From Miscanthus floridulus (taxonomy: Eukaryota; Streptophyta; Magnoliopsida; Poales; Poaceae), in assembly GCF_019320115.1 (NCBI RefSeq), contig NC_089595.1, positions 112,360,461 to 112,424,460 of the forward strand: DNA of 64,000 nucleotides. The letters are read 5' to 3'. Positions 40,581-52,108 of the stretch are shown here, in pieces (position 1 is the stretch's first letter; every line of letters starts with the position of its first letter). Below the pieces are notes generated by a model. That model was not told the origin of the DNA and did not search any database. It saw only the letters and a program-made list of their open reading frames with translations. The position numbers and the translations under genes are program-made.

Positions 40581-42531
40581 GTTCAGTAGAAGAGAAAGAC
40601 CATGAGATTGAGTGGTAATATTGGTAATCTAGAAGTTTTGATCCTAGTGGATTCCAGTGGTGTTGGGCTCATTTATAAGCACTGTTGTGGCCAACAAACT
40701 AAAGGATCAACTTAGGCCTTGTCTACAATGCTCACTATATCACGGCTGATGGATCACCAATGACATGTTGTCAAAACATTCCAAGCTTGACATGGTCTAC
40801 TAAAGGGCATACATTTCACTCTACTGTGGGAGTTCTTCCTCTACAATGCTATGACATGATATTGGGGGAAGACTGGTTAGAAGAATGCAGTCCAATGTGG
40901 ATGCACTGGACCAAGAAAATAATGAGATTCATGCATAAGGGGGCTAGGGTGACTTTGAGAGGAATTAAGCCACAAGTGACTAGGTGCTCAGCAATCAGTG
41001 CTGGTAGACTAAAAGGGTTGTTGAGGAGACAAGCTGTGACTCATTGTGTGCAGTTCATGCCTAAACATGTTGCTGCTGTTAGTAACATGTCAACTGATCA
41101 GTTAGTTTTCTTAGTCACAGAGTCTGATATATCTGATGAAATTCAAGAAGTAATCTCTAAGTATCAGGAAGTGTTCCAAGAGCCCACTGAGCTACCTCCC
41201 AAGAGAGCTTGTGATCATCAGATTACATTAATGCCTAGGGCACAACCAGTGAATGTAAGGCCCTTTAAGTATGCCCCTGCCTAGAAAACTAAGATTGAAA
41301 AACAATTGAAAGAAATGTTGCAGCATGGAATCATTAGGCCAAGCACAAGCCCTTATACATCTCCAGTGCTCTTAGTAAAAAAGAAAGGTGGAACTTGGCA
41401 TTTCTGTGTGGACTACAAGCATCTGAATGCTATTACCATGAAGAACAAGCATCCTTTACCCATTGTGGATGAGTTGATTGATGAGCTCACTAGTGCTATG
41501 TGGTTTTCCAAGCTAGACTTTTGGTCAGGCTATCACCAGATATGCATTTCAGAGTAGGATACACACAAAAACAGCATTCAAAACACATAATGGCTTATAT
41601 GAGTTTTTGGTCATACCTTTTGGTCTTACCAATGCTCCTGCAACTTTGTATGGAGTAATGAACAATATATTTGGTCATGCCTTTTTATGGATGACATATT
41701 GATTTAATCAAGAACATTAGAAGAGCATACTACATTGTTGACTCAAGTGTTTGAGATTATCAGGAAGCATCAATTCTTTGTGAAATTGACAAAGTGTTCC
41801 TTTGCTCAGCAACAAATCGAGTATTTAGGACACTGTATCTCAGCAGAAGGAGTTACCACTGAACCATCCAAGATAAAAGCAATAGAACAATGGCCTGTCC
41901 CAAAGAATTTGAATGAATTGAGAGGTTTCTTGGGAATCACTAGATATTATAGAAAGTTTATTAGGCAGTATGGAATGTTGAGCAGACCTCTCACTCAATT
42001 GCTGAAGAAGAATGTGCCTTTTGTCTGGAATAATTATGCTCAAGAAGCATTCTCACTACTAAAGCAAGCCATGGTGTAGGCACCAGTGTTTGCAATACCT
42101 AATTTTGGTAAAACATTTGTTCTAGAGACTGATGCTTGTGATACTAGGTTTGGAGTAGTATTGATGTAGGAAGGTCATCTTATGGCATATCTCAGTAAGC
42201 CAATCTATGACAAGAACAGGGGTCTGTCCACCTATGAAAAGGAATGCATGGCTATCATATTAGCTGTTGATAAGTGGAGGTCTTACTTACAACATCAATA
42301 GTTTGTTATTAAGACTGACCATAGAAGCCTGCTATTTTTAACTAAACAAAGAGTCCAAACAAAGATACAGCATAAAGCCCCACTAAAACTCATGGATCTC
42401 AAGTTCAAGATTCAGTATAAACAAAGTGCCACAAATGTGGCAGTAGATGTACATTCAAGGTGCCCACCAATAAATGTCCTTGCTGCCTTATCTGCCTATA
42501 CCCTAGCATGGATTTCTAATTTGGTGGAAGG
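40581..42531 (+). pseudogene. Reina-like pol: protease, RT, RNase H (truncated)
   Basis: The protease is weak (LVDSSGVGLIYK near 40650, DMILGEDWLEECSPM at 40855). RT begins MKEMLQHGIIRPSTSPYTSP, then VDYKHLNAITMKNKHPLP and [12 protein letters not shown] frame change near 41558 is followed by [11 protein letters not shown], and a deletion removes sequence before FMDDILI (41690). Thumb: FLGITRYYRKFIRQYG. RNase H: LETDACDTRFGVVLM, YEKECMAIILAVDKWRSYL, IKTDHRSLLFL. It ends in the RNase H tail at VVEGERG-type sequence where the Sirevirus LTR begins. Many stops are TAG. Confidence 0.83.
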
Positions 42532-44063
42532 TGAAAGGGGACCGTGACGCCTAAGAGGGGGGGTTGAATTAGGCAACTTAAAAGTCTAACTCTAACTAAG
42601 GCCTCTAATTTCACCTAGTCAAAACCTATGCAGTAAAGTAATCTATCTAAATGTGTAATTACGGTTTTGCTAGGTGTGTTGCTATCTCTACCTTAAAAAG
42701 GAGTTATGCAACCTAGGTTCCAATCCTATCAACTAGCCTATCACTAAGCTAGGAAACTAAAGCACATAGCAAGATTACAATGTAAATGCGAAAGCTAAAG
42801 AGTAAGGTAGAGATATGCAAACTCCCGTCAACGACTCCGGTATTTTTACTGAGGTATCGAGAAGTGCACAAGCTTCCCCCTAGTCCTCGTTGGAGCCCCT
42901 CGCAAGGGCCAAGCTCCTGGTCGAGTAACTCCGTGGATAGCCTCGGGCCTTCCCCACACGCAAGTGGGTCTCCGACGTGCCTTCCGGCAAGCCTCTCCTG
43001 GATGCTCCCCGCCGTCTTCACTATCAAGCTTTCGGCCGAAACGCCACGGGCCTTGTTTCCTCTGGTACACGGTGGCGGCCACACCACAAACGCGGTTGGT
43101 GTGATCTCGTAAGACAACAAGTCCCTTTGATGTACAACAATGTTGCGCGCAAGCACCCAGTGGTAAGAGGTATGCAAACCTCACTAAACACTAGGCCTAA
43201 ACCTAGAGCAAGCGCATAAGCGGTGGTCTAATCAACCTAAGCACTTCACAAAGCACCTACGCTAATCACCTAATGAATCACTAAGCACTATGCAAGTGGA
43301 GATCACTAAAATGGTATATTAACACCCTTGGTATGTTTTCTCAGCTCCACTATACTCAAATGGTCGGTTGGGGGGGTCTATTTATAAGCCCCACTGAGAA
43401 AGTAGCCATTGGGGATAAAACCCAGCTTTCTGCTATTGACCGGACACTGCTGTCATCCTGATCGAACATGTTCGGTCGTCCCAATCATTGAAGCTAGCAC
43501 GTTGATCGAACTCGGCGCTGAGTCCGGTCACTATCGATCGGACATGTCTGATCGCGCTGGCGCCGCTCTCGAACCTCTCTGCACTCGATCGAGCGCTGCA
43601 GTTCCTACGTTCGGTTGATCACCATCCAGCGTCCGGTTAGTGCCGAGCTATTGTCGCTATAGTGAACAGTGTCATCATCGCGTCCGGTCACTTGAATCCT
43701 CAAGGTCCGGTCGCTGCTGCTGATGCCTGTCATTGTCGAACATCTTGATCGGACGCGTTCGGTCGCTATAAGGGCCGTGTCCGGTCACCTCTGTGAAGCT
43801 CGTTTCTTCGCGATCTTGCGTCTGACTTGGTTCCAATCTTCGTGCTTGGACTTTGCTTGATATCTTGGGTCTTCTCTTGTGCTTCTAGGGTCTTGCTTAT
43901 GGTGTTGATCGTGGGATCATCATGTCACCTTCGTCCAAGTCACGTCTTGCACCCTATTGAACTACAAAACAATTACCTGCAAATTCATTTGTCCAATTTG
44001 GTTGTGTTGGTCACCAAACACCAAAATCCAAAGTAAATGGGCCTAGGGTCCATTTTCCTTACA
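42532..44063 (-). repeat. 3' LTR of Sirevirus 1
   Basis: On the minus strand it starts TGTAAGGAAAATGG and ends GGTCCCCTTTCA (1532 bp). It contains clustered palindromes typical of Sirevirus LTRs: GATCGAACATGTTCGGTC at 43460, GATCGGACATGTCTGATC at 43536, GATCGGACGCGTTCGGTC at 43747. A TATA-like TTATAAATAG lies on the minus strand near 43380. Confidence 0.75.
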
Positions 44064-45379
44064 ATCTTTCCCTTTTTGATGATTGATGACAACATGACCA
44101 AAACAAGCAAACAATAAAAATTTTGGAATTTAAAAACTATTTACTTGCTAGGATGTAATGCAAAGGGCAATGTTATATGATGATAAAAGATACCACATGT
44201 AAATATCTTTGGAAACTTATCTTGCCCTTGCAAATGTCCCCATGTGGCATTATGGATTTAAGCCTCCCCCTAACTCTATAATCCACTATCCTCCCTTTCT
44301 CAGACCATTATCACTTGTAAATTATTATGATTGGGCTTGCTTTTGGTCCTACAAATTCTCCCCCTTTAGAATCAAACACCAAAAAGGAAGACATTAATAG
44401 CACAAGGGAGGGTCAAACTTTGTGATCCTTTGTATGTGGAGTGGAATATGTCACAAAATTTGACTCTCACATTACATAGACTAAGCTACCCCTAAATATA
44501 TACATACATATGATGAAGAATGTAGTTTATGCATAATTGACAAATTAATGCTCAAGGGAGTTTAATCTATATAATGCATGGAGAAAGCATATAAATACCA
44601 AAGTAAAATGAACATGATGATATCGGTTTAGAAATACCACATGTGGAAACCAATTTGATTTATACCACTTGCAATAGGTGATGGATATTTGAAGTATGAT
44701 GCTTAACTCTGGGGACTCCATTTTCCTTGCAATGAGACTACTACACACATGATAAGCTTGAAAAGGTATTAGTCTCAAAGCATCCAACTTGTAGAGTAAC
44801 ATCCCCCTAAATTTGTGCACACAAGTATGAAATACTTGTAGGAGACATGCACATTGATTTTAGAATAAAAAATACCACTTGAAAGATAATATCACATGAA
44901 TGTGAGAATCATTTTCAAAAGTGATATTCGGGAGAAATTATCTACAATTTGGACTTTGGCACATATTAGATGAACAATTATAAAACAAGCTATGTGCCAT
45001 GCTCCTAAACAATTTAAACAATGTAGGTTTTGCTCCAAGGGTTAAGAGTGAAACCGAGCAAGCCTACCATAAGATATACCTAGTGTATGCAAGACAAAAA
45101 ATTAAACATGCAAATGCAAACCTAGGCATGAAAAGGAACTAGATGCTAATTGAAATTGCAAGAAATTAAATCTAGTTACCTGACATGGGAAGGGGAATTT
45201 GGATCCATAATATTCACTAACCTACTTGGCAATTACCTTGTCCATAATGATGCACCCCATGAAATATACCCATACTTTGCCAAGTCTCCAAATTCCCCAA
45301 AGTCCATCAGACTTCTCACTTCCCTTTCGGGATCCAAACCTTCTTGGTGCTCTTTATGTTGGAAATGATCTCCTTTGGC
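44064..45379 (-). other. Non-coding 3' region of Sirevirus 1 with repeated polypurine tracts
   Basis: AT-rich, no gene. On the minus strand GGGGGAG/AGGGGG tracts recur near 44264, 44350 and 44806 and the terminal AAAAAGGGAAAGAT abuts the LTR at 44064. Multiple PPTs upstream of the 3' LTR are a known Sirevirus feature. Confidence 0.6.
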
Positions 45380-46228
45380 ACCCAAATGCGTTTGGCCCCA
45401 TTGTTGACTTGCTTATTCACCTTGATGGCCACCACCTTGTCATTTTCTTCTTCTTCAAGAGATAAGGTGTGGAGGCCATTTTATCCACCTTGTTGATGTA
45501 GGTGTTGGAGAGTTTGCTTGTTTCCTTTTTGTTTTTCTCTTTCTTCTTAGCTCATCCCCCATTCTTCACCTTGCACTCATATGACTTGTGTCCTTCCTTA
45601 TGGCACACGTAGCAAACCATGATTTGTCCTTCATCAAGCTTCTTCACTCCCTTAACGGTGTTATCTTGATGAAGTTGGGCTTGCTTCATTTTGCCTATTA
45701 CTTGAGTCAAGTCCTTGGTAAGGTGAGCCACTTCTTGTTTGAGTTGCTCATTCTCCATTACAACCTCTTGTGTGCATGTATCTACAACAACTTTCTCAAC
45801 ACAAACTTGGTTGCACAAGGGTGAGTCTAAACATAAATCATTGCAAGAAGTAGAGGCATCCTTTTTAGGCATGTCAAACATAGAACTTTTCTTTTTAAGT
45901 GCCTCAGTGGGGGTAGTACCGATGGCTTCAAGATTAGCAACTTTATTAGTTAGCTCATCACAATGTTTGCACATAGTTTCCATTTTAGCAAGCAAACTTT
46001 TATAAGCATCTTATGAGTTAGCTAACTTTTTCTTTAATTTTTCATTTTTCTTTACAAGTTGCTCATCATTGATTGTGCAATTATTTGTGTTTGCACTAGT
46101 CTCAAGTTGCTCAACTTTAGTAGATAGCTCCATATTAAGATTGGCAAAAGTTTCATATTGTTCAAGCAAAGTAGCATAAGCTTGTTGTGAGCTATCTAGT
46201 TTTTCTTTTAATTTTTCAAGCTTCTTCT
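45380..46228 (-). pseudogene. gag: Sirevirus 1 gag, C-terminal part
   Basis: The minus strand reads a long Glu/Lys/Leu coiled coil (KLEKLKEKLDSSQQAYATL, ENEQLKQEVAHLTKDLTQV) and then a zinc knuckle CYVCHKEGHKSYEC (near 45595). After a stop, a short block RIWVPKEIISNIKSTKKVW (near 45370) matches the spacer between gag and protease in Sireviruses. An upstream stop (LANS-stop-DAYKSLL) and small frame changes are present. The N-terminal half has been separated by the Sirevirus 2 insertion. Confidence 0.78.
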
Positions 46229-46233
46229 ATTGA

Positions 46234-47689
46234 TGAAAGGATCAAGATGCCCAAGAGGGGGGGGGGGGTGAATTGGGCTAATTCTAAATTTCTTCACAAT
46301 AAACAAGTCCTACGGTTAGCCCAATTAACCCCTTGTGCCTAGAAAGTGTTTCTATTGAACTAACACACAAAAGTTTAGCAACCTAAGTTCCAATCCTACT
46401 CTAGCATGGCAATTCTATGAATGTAAATGACAAGAATTGAATTGCTCAAAGTAAAGAGGGGAGAGAAAATGCGGCGATGTTTTGCCGAGGTATCGGAGAG
46501 TCGCCACTCCCCACTAGTCCTCGTTGGAGCACCCACGCAAGGGTGTAGCTCCCCCTTGATCCGCGCAAGGATCAAGTGCTCTCTACAGGTTGATTCTTCG
46601 ACACTCCATCGTGGTGAATCACCCACAACCACTCACAACTTAAGTTGGGTCATCCACAAGCTCTCCGGATGATCACCAAGCTCTCCAATCACCACCAAGC
46701 CGTCTAGGTGATGGCGATCACCAAGAGTAACAAGCACGAACTCTCACTTGACCACGACAAGCCTAATGAGAAGGGTGGATGCACACTTTGCTACTCTTGA
46801 TCTCACTAATGAGGGCTCTCTTTGGGATTCTCAAATCTCAATCACCTCACTAGGACCTTGCTCTTCTTGGCACTCACAAACGTGTTTCTCAGCTGTTGGA
46901 ATGAGCAAAAGTACCCCCACACACGAGTGGAGGTGGTATTTATAACATGGGCTAAAAAATGAACCGTTATGTGCCTCTGCGGGGTGACCGAACGCTCCAG
47001 TCATGATGACCGGACGCTCCGGTCAGTATACCCCGAACTCCAGTGTTTACAGTGTGATCGGACGCTGGCCAGCATCCGGTCAACACTGACCGGACATGTC
47101 CGGTCGTGATTTTCCCTCTCTGGAACCTTACTGGAGTCGACCGGATGCTGGCTCTCAGCGTCCGGTCACTTGACCTCTCAGCGTCCGGTCACGCCAGATG
47201 CATTCCACTTGGTCAATTGCACTGACCAGACCCTGAGCCAGCGTCTGGTCAGTATTTGACCCTTCATTCACTTCCAACTCTCAATCATATATGAATGAAG
47301 TTTGCTCCAATGGATCTTAGGCATATTTAGGAGCTACCTAGTGCTAGTTTTAACAAGTGTGCACCACACCTAACTCACTAGACTCACCTAGGTCAAGCTA
47401 CCCGTCCATACCCCCCTTAATAGTATGGCCAAAGGAAAAACAAAGTCCTAAACTACTCTAAGTGTCTCTCCAACTCCAATTAACACTTAGAACTAGTCAT
47501 CCTTAACCTTGTCGTCCATCCTTTAAAAACCAAAATGATTTCCATTGTAGGGGCATGACCACCTTGATTGCCCAATCGATCTCCATTACCATGACCTAAC
47601 TTAATTGCCTCTATAAAACACATGTTAGTCATAGTAATCTTGTATTGTCATTTATCACCGAAACCCAACTAGGGGCCTAGATGCTTTCA
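46234..47689 (-). repeat. 3' LTR of Sirevirus 2 (1456 bp, complete)
   Basis: On the minus strand it starts TGAAAGCATCTAGG and ends TTGATCCTTTCA. It holds palindromes GACCGGACGCTCCGGTC (47008) and GACCGGACATGTCCGGTC (47088), followed on the minus strand by TTATAAATACC near 46935 as the TATA box. Confidence 0.88.
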
Positions 47690-48140
47690 ATCTCCCCCTT
47701 TTTGGTGATTGATGACAATATCACCTCGAGTATGTAAAAGAGTTGAGGTTTTTAACATGCTTGGATCATATAAGCTTTTGTCAATAAGAACAAAAGGGTT
47801 AGGTAAGCTTATATGAACCAAGCCAATCATGATGTACTCAAAAGATATGAATGAAGCATGAGTACAAGTAATAAAGCTTATTTGCATCGGAGTAAGACGC
47901 GGAAGCAAAAGGCAAATGAGCATAACACAAGTGATATGACATATAAATAATTCAAAGTAGAGAGCACATATGTCATATATCACGATCACGTAGATATCAC
48001 TATCACATAAAAATAGTTTAATGCATAACAAGTAAACACACGACGAATGCATAATAGTGTATCACACATAAAAACTCCAAATATAATATATAAGCTAATG
48101 TAATAACTATGCTCCCCCTAAATATGTCTCTCCCCCTAAA
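47690..48140 (-). promoter_or_regulatory. Multiple polypurine tracts of Sirevirus 2
   Basis: The terminal PPT AAAAAGGGGGAGAT (minus strand) abuts the LTR at 47690. Two more, ATTTAGGGGGAG-type, lie at 48113-48140. Confidence 0.7.
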
Positions 48141-48169
48141 TCTATCATACTCGAACCCTCTCTCCCTTT

Positions 48170-50665
48170 GGCGTCAAACACCAAAACCTAAGGGTCGGTC
48201 GGCAGGGCTGCAGCGGACAAGCCAGGCACTGAAGTGTGAGGAGCAAGCTGAAACTGAGTGCCATCATCATCTGATCCAAAGCTCTGAGCTGGCTGACCCT
48301 CTGTAGCAGGTAGCGATGCTATAGCGGTCTAGGTCTGAGCAGGAACTAGAGCTGCCTGTGACTCTAAAGGTATGACTATAGTAGGCTCTGATGATGCCAC
48401 TGAGGAAGGGAGCGTCTCTGTAGTCCCAGTAATAGGTGCAACAATAGAAGGACCCAAGACATGAAGATATGGAGGAGTAGGCATCCCTGTCAACTCACTG
48501 AAGGAAGCGCCAAGGCTCCTGGACACTGAGGTCTCTGGTACAAGCAATGAAGACGTCCCAGCTGGTGTGAAGCCTGTCTAGAAAGGTGTGAACTGCGGGG
48601 CTATCGCTGGCGAAGCAAAATACTAGGACACCTGCTCTGTAGGAGAAGCAAACGGCGTTGGTGGTTGTCCCTGACTCTGAAGCCCACTGGGCTGTAACGC
48701 TGGAGTCAATGAAGTAGTGGCTGCCTGACCAAGCAGGGGCGAAGGCTGTGGCGGTGGAGCCCCAATGGCTGTCACTACATGCTGCATAAAGCCAAGGAGC
48801 TGCTGCTGCATGAGTTTCTGCTGCTGATGCATGGCCTGCTGCTGATGCTATAGAGCCTGAGTCTGCTGCTGGATTGCATGCTGCTGCTGCTGGAACTCAT
48901 CCTACCGAGTTTGGAACTGTGCAAACATAGCAGCTGTCTCCTGAGCCTAGCGTGCCTGGTCCTGCCTCATCCGCTCAAGTATTGTCAAGAGAGCGGGGTC
49001 AATCTACGGGGCAGGTGGCGCTGAACTGGAGCTGCCGGCCTCAAGATAATGTCACTGAGGAGGCATCCGAGGGATGGGCTGATAGTCATTGTCAGAACTG
49101 TCACTAGGGTCGCTCGCAACCACTCCCTCCTACTAAGCAAGCTCCTCCTCCTCAGTAGCTGCAATACCCCTAATAATGTCATCTTGCTGGGCTGCAGACT
49201 CTGGCACCTCAGGACGTCGGCGTGGCCGACTAGGTGCTATAGGTGTACTATGCCTGATCATCTATGTCATGTTATAGGCTAGAAACTCTGTGGTGGCACC
49301 ACTGTACTCAGCAAGCATCTCTGGCGGCCTCACTGTGACTGCTCTATGGATAAGCCAGGTGATCCAGTGAGCATAAGGTAGCTGCCTGTGTCCTCTAAAT
49401 CCCTTAGCTATAGTGTCCTCCATCTCTGACAGAATAAGATCCCAGATATCAAAAACTATCTGCTGCATCAGAGAGTTGATAAGCCATAGCTGTATACATG
49501 TCAAGCCCTCTCTGTATCCCATCCTGGGAAGCAATGTCCTCCTCATAATAGCCTCAAGCATGCGAGCAGTTGGATTGAGATCACTGGGGTTCCTCCTCGA
49601 CCCTTCGCCAAAAGGCTCTGTGAAACAGTGATGGACCAAGTCACTAGGGGGCACATTTCCACCATGCGGGCATCTGGGAGGTGCAGTATGTCCATAGCAA
49701 ACCTCATGAAGTCTGGCAGGATGCTCCTGAAGTCTGAGTATCTCTCTAGCCCTAGTGCTGGTCAACCGGTAGTCTCTACCTCTGAATGCAAAGTGTATAA
49801 AGTTATGATGTGGGTCAATAAAGAGCGAGGCATAAAACTGACGAACCCAAGATGGAACATATAATCTAGTCCGTCCAATCAGATCTGTCAGCCCTGGTAG
49901 ATATGCAAGGTAGGGGCGAATGTGCTCTCCAGCTGCTGCTACTATAGAGTCAATATGGCACACCCTCTGAGATCTAAAAACAGCTCCACTATTGAGATAG
50001 GCATTGTAGAAATCCTCCTATAGAGGCATGTAGAAACCCTCAGATGCTTTGTCATCTCTCCTCGGTGGGAACCACACCTCAAAATCCACGAACCTCAGCT
50101 CCTGCACCTGCTTGGCCGTGGCGGCCCTCAAGTCAAGATGGGTCACTAGAGGTGGACCCTGTGGTCTAGGAGGTGGACGAGAACCCCTCCGCTGAGTGTC
50201 TGGCCTAGGTGTGACTAAAGCACGGGTACGACCAGAGCGGCATAACTGAGACTGTGGTGCCTGCTCTATCTCCTCTGCCTGCTCTCCCTACTAGGTCTGC
50301 TCGGTTGGCGGTGCCTGCTGCTATGACTCCCCCTGAGGCAGAACCTCATCAAGAACATGACACCGTCCGGCAACCGTGACAGTCCCTGGTGGACCACCAT
50401 GAAGGCGCTCAACTCGCTCGATTTCAGCTACTGCTCCTGGTGGAAGTGGATCTGCAATGACAACTCCACTACGAGCACCTCCTCTCTCTGCACGCTCTGC
50501 TGCCTCAGCAACTACAGCTGCTCTCGCTATCTCTGCATCTGGGTACTTGCGCTTTCTTGTCGCCAGGTTCTTTATTGCCTTGCCTTTGGGATCTACAGGC
50601 TGATGAGGCGGGGGCCTCTGATCCTCATCACCGGGACCACCACCGACATTCTTCGTGCGGGCCAT
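48170..50665 (-). pseudogene. Sirevirus ORF3 (putative plant transposon / env-like position), about 830 codons
   Basis: One minus-strand frame runs from ATG 50665 to about 48170 with no frameshift. It is broken by about fourteen TAG and one TGA (for example 50321, 49262, 48623, 48329). The N-terminus MARTKNVGGG leads into a basic Pro/Lys stretch. The central globular block (49262-50010) has WVRQFYASLFIDPHHN, RGDYRLTSTRAREILRL-type and WLINSLMQQIVFDIWDLIL. It resembles the plant transposon protein domain found in third ORFs of Athila and some Sireviruses. The C-terminus is Gln-rich (QQQKLMQQQLLGFMQ) then Ser/Thr/Pro-rich. No clear signal peptide or membrane span is seen, so an envelope role is not supported. 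Function is unknown. Confidence 0.68.
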
Positions 50666-50699
50666 CTGATGAATCTGAGGAGAAAAACTACCGCTGAGA

Positions 50700-52100
50700 A
50701 AGATCAACTATCAATCTGTCGCTTCCGAGGCTTGGCCTCGATCCGTACTCGTGAGATTGGCCCCGAGTTATCTGACAACTGCCACTGACACCTCAACGAC
50801 ACCGACTCGCTGCACGATGGAATAGAAGGATATACAAATAAATACGATATATCTAATAGATGTGAAACCCTAGGAAGCAAGCAATTTAGATACGAAATTG
50901 GAATGACAGGCTTGCTACCTGACGAAACGACGTACCGAAGAAAAGAGAAGAGACACGTGGGGAACCACCGAATCGGCTAGGGTTTGCGGTGAGCAGTGAA
51001 TCGATGACCCTGATTGCAGTTGAAATCGAGGCTGTGATGAATAGCTAGGTCACAGCGAGGTTGTGATATGGATTGCTAGGGCACGGGCAGGGCCTTACCA
51101 GTGCTGGACGTGGACAGCACTACAGCGTGGAGGAGCGAGGCGGCGCTGGAGCACATGCTCGGCGGTGCTAGGGCATGGGACCGTGCAGTGGTGTGCGAGG
51201 CTGGCGTGGGAAGAGAGCCGCGGCGTGGAGCAGGGCACGATGGTCGTGGTGGCGCGCGGTCGCTAGCGCGAAGGACTGCGGCTAGGGTTTACGGCGATGT
51301 CGGCATGGTGATGGAGGCGGGATAGGGTCAAAGAACGGCGCGCTGAGACTAAATAAGGTGGCCCCCATGGATAAGAAAAGGAAACGGAGAAAAGAGTTCT
51401 GATGCTGCACATTTTCTACTGACCGAACGCTCCGGTGGTAGCGATCGGACGCTACCACCCAGCGTTTGGTCGATTCCAGAGAGGTCCAATTCCTCTAGAA
51501 TTGCGACCGGACGCGTCCGGTGGACACCGACCGGACGCAGCCAGGGTTCGGTCACCTAGCCTTGAAGTCTTCATGATCGATCAGACGCTGAAGCTCCTTC
51601 TGACTGGATGCTGGGAAAACACTGTTTCAGCGTCCGGTCACTCCTTCGGCAGTAGGTTCACCTCCTGTGAACTGACCAGACACTGGACAACAGAGTTCGG
51701 TGCAGCGTCCGGTCACTCCTTCTTTAGCAATTCTTGAAAGTTGTTCGTGCTGCCTGTTCCCAATCAAGTCCCAACTCAAATAAGATCCAAATAAACACCA
51801 ATTGGGACTGATATGAGTGACCTCTCTCAAACCCTCATATTTTTCAAAATATTTTGCCTTAGGCTATAATTCTTTTTAAGAAAATAGGCAACAAGAGGGC
51901 AATTTAAGACAAATGACAAACACAACATTCATGCATATGCAATGTAATACTTGAAAGTAAATCTAGTTGCCTGTCAAGTTTGATCCAAGGTTAAGCTTCT
52001 TCACACGCTTTTCGGCGGGTATCTTAACCATGTTAGACAAGCCCTATATGCATTACAAAACATTAAATATGGTGTATATTACAATGCAATGCAAGGGACA
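50700..52100 (-). other. Gap between pol and ORF3 with LTR-like palindromes
   Basis: No coding sequence is supported. 51420-51720 contains CGG/CCG palindromes like those of the LTRs (ACCGGACGCGTCCGGT perfect at 51506). On the minus strand TTATTTAG near 51352 lies downstream of the cluster and could serve as a TATA box for ORF3. 50780-51340 would then be its leader. Confidence 0.45.
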
Positions 52101-52108
52101 ACACAAGC

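Larger units (their letters stand above)
38826..42531 (+). mobile_element. Reina-like Ty3/gypsy element, left part (interrupted at 42532)
   Basis: A short 330-bp LTR, an initiator tRNA-Met-like PBS, gag and pol in gypsy order and a small total size suggest the Reina chromovirus lineage. Coding stops in RNase H at 42531, where a Sirevirus LTR begins, so integrase, chromodomain and 3' LTR should lie beyond the window. The left flank is LINE sequence (TCACT at 38821-38825 would be the target site). Confidence 0.8.
42532..46233 (-). mobile_element. Sirevirus (Ty1/copia) number 1, pol-less, left part
   Basis: Minus-strand element: 3' LTR 42532-44063, AT-rich non-coding stretch 44064-45150, gag 45380-46228. 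The next base is the end of another Sirevirus LTR, so gag is cut and the 5' LTR should lie beyond the window. No protease, integrase or RT sequence lies between gag and the 3' LTR. The target site in the Reina-like element would be GAAGG (42527-42531). Confidence 0.75.

Noticed and set aside
48170..50665. Calling ORF3 a functional envelope gene
   Set aside because: No signal peptide, transmembrane segment or fusion-like motif is visible, and about fifteen stops interrupt it.
48170..50665. TAG codons in ORF3 read as programmed amber readthrough
   Set aside because: Too many sites, in several contexts, and the same bias occurs in gag-pol of unrelated elements. Deamination of CAG and related sites explains it more simply.
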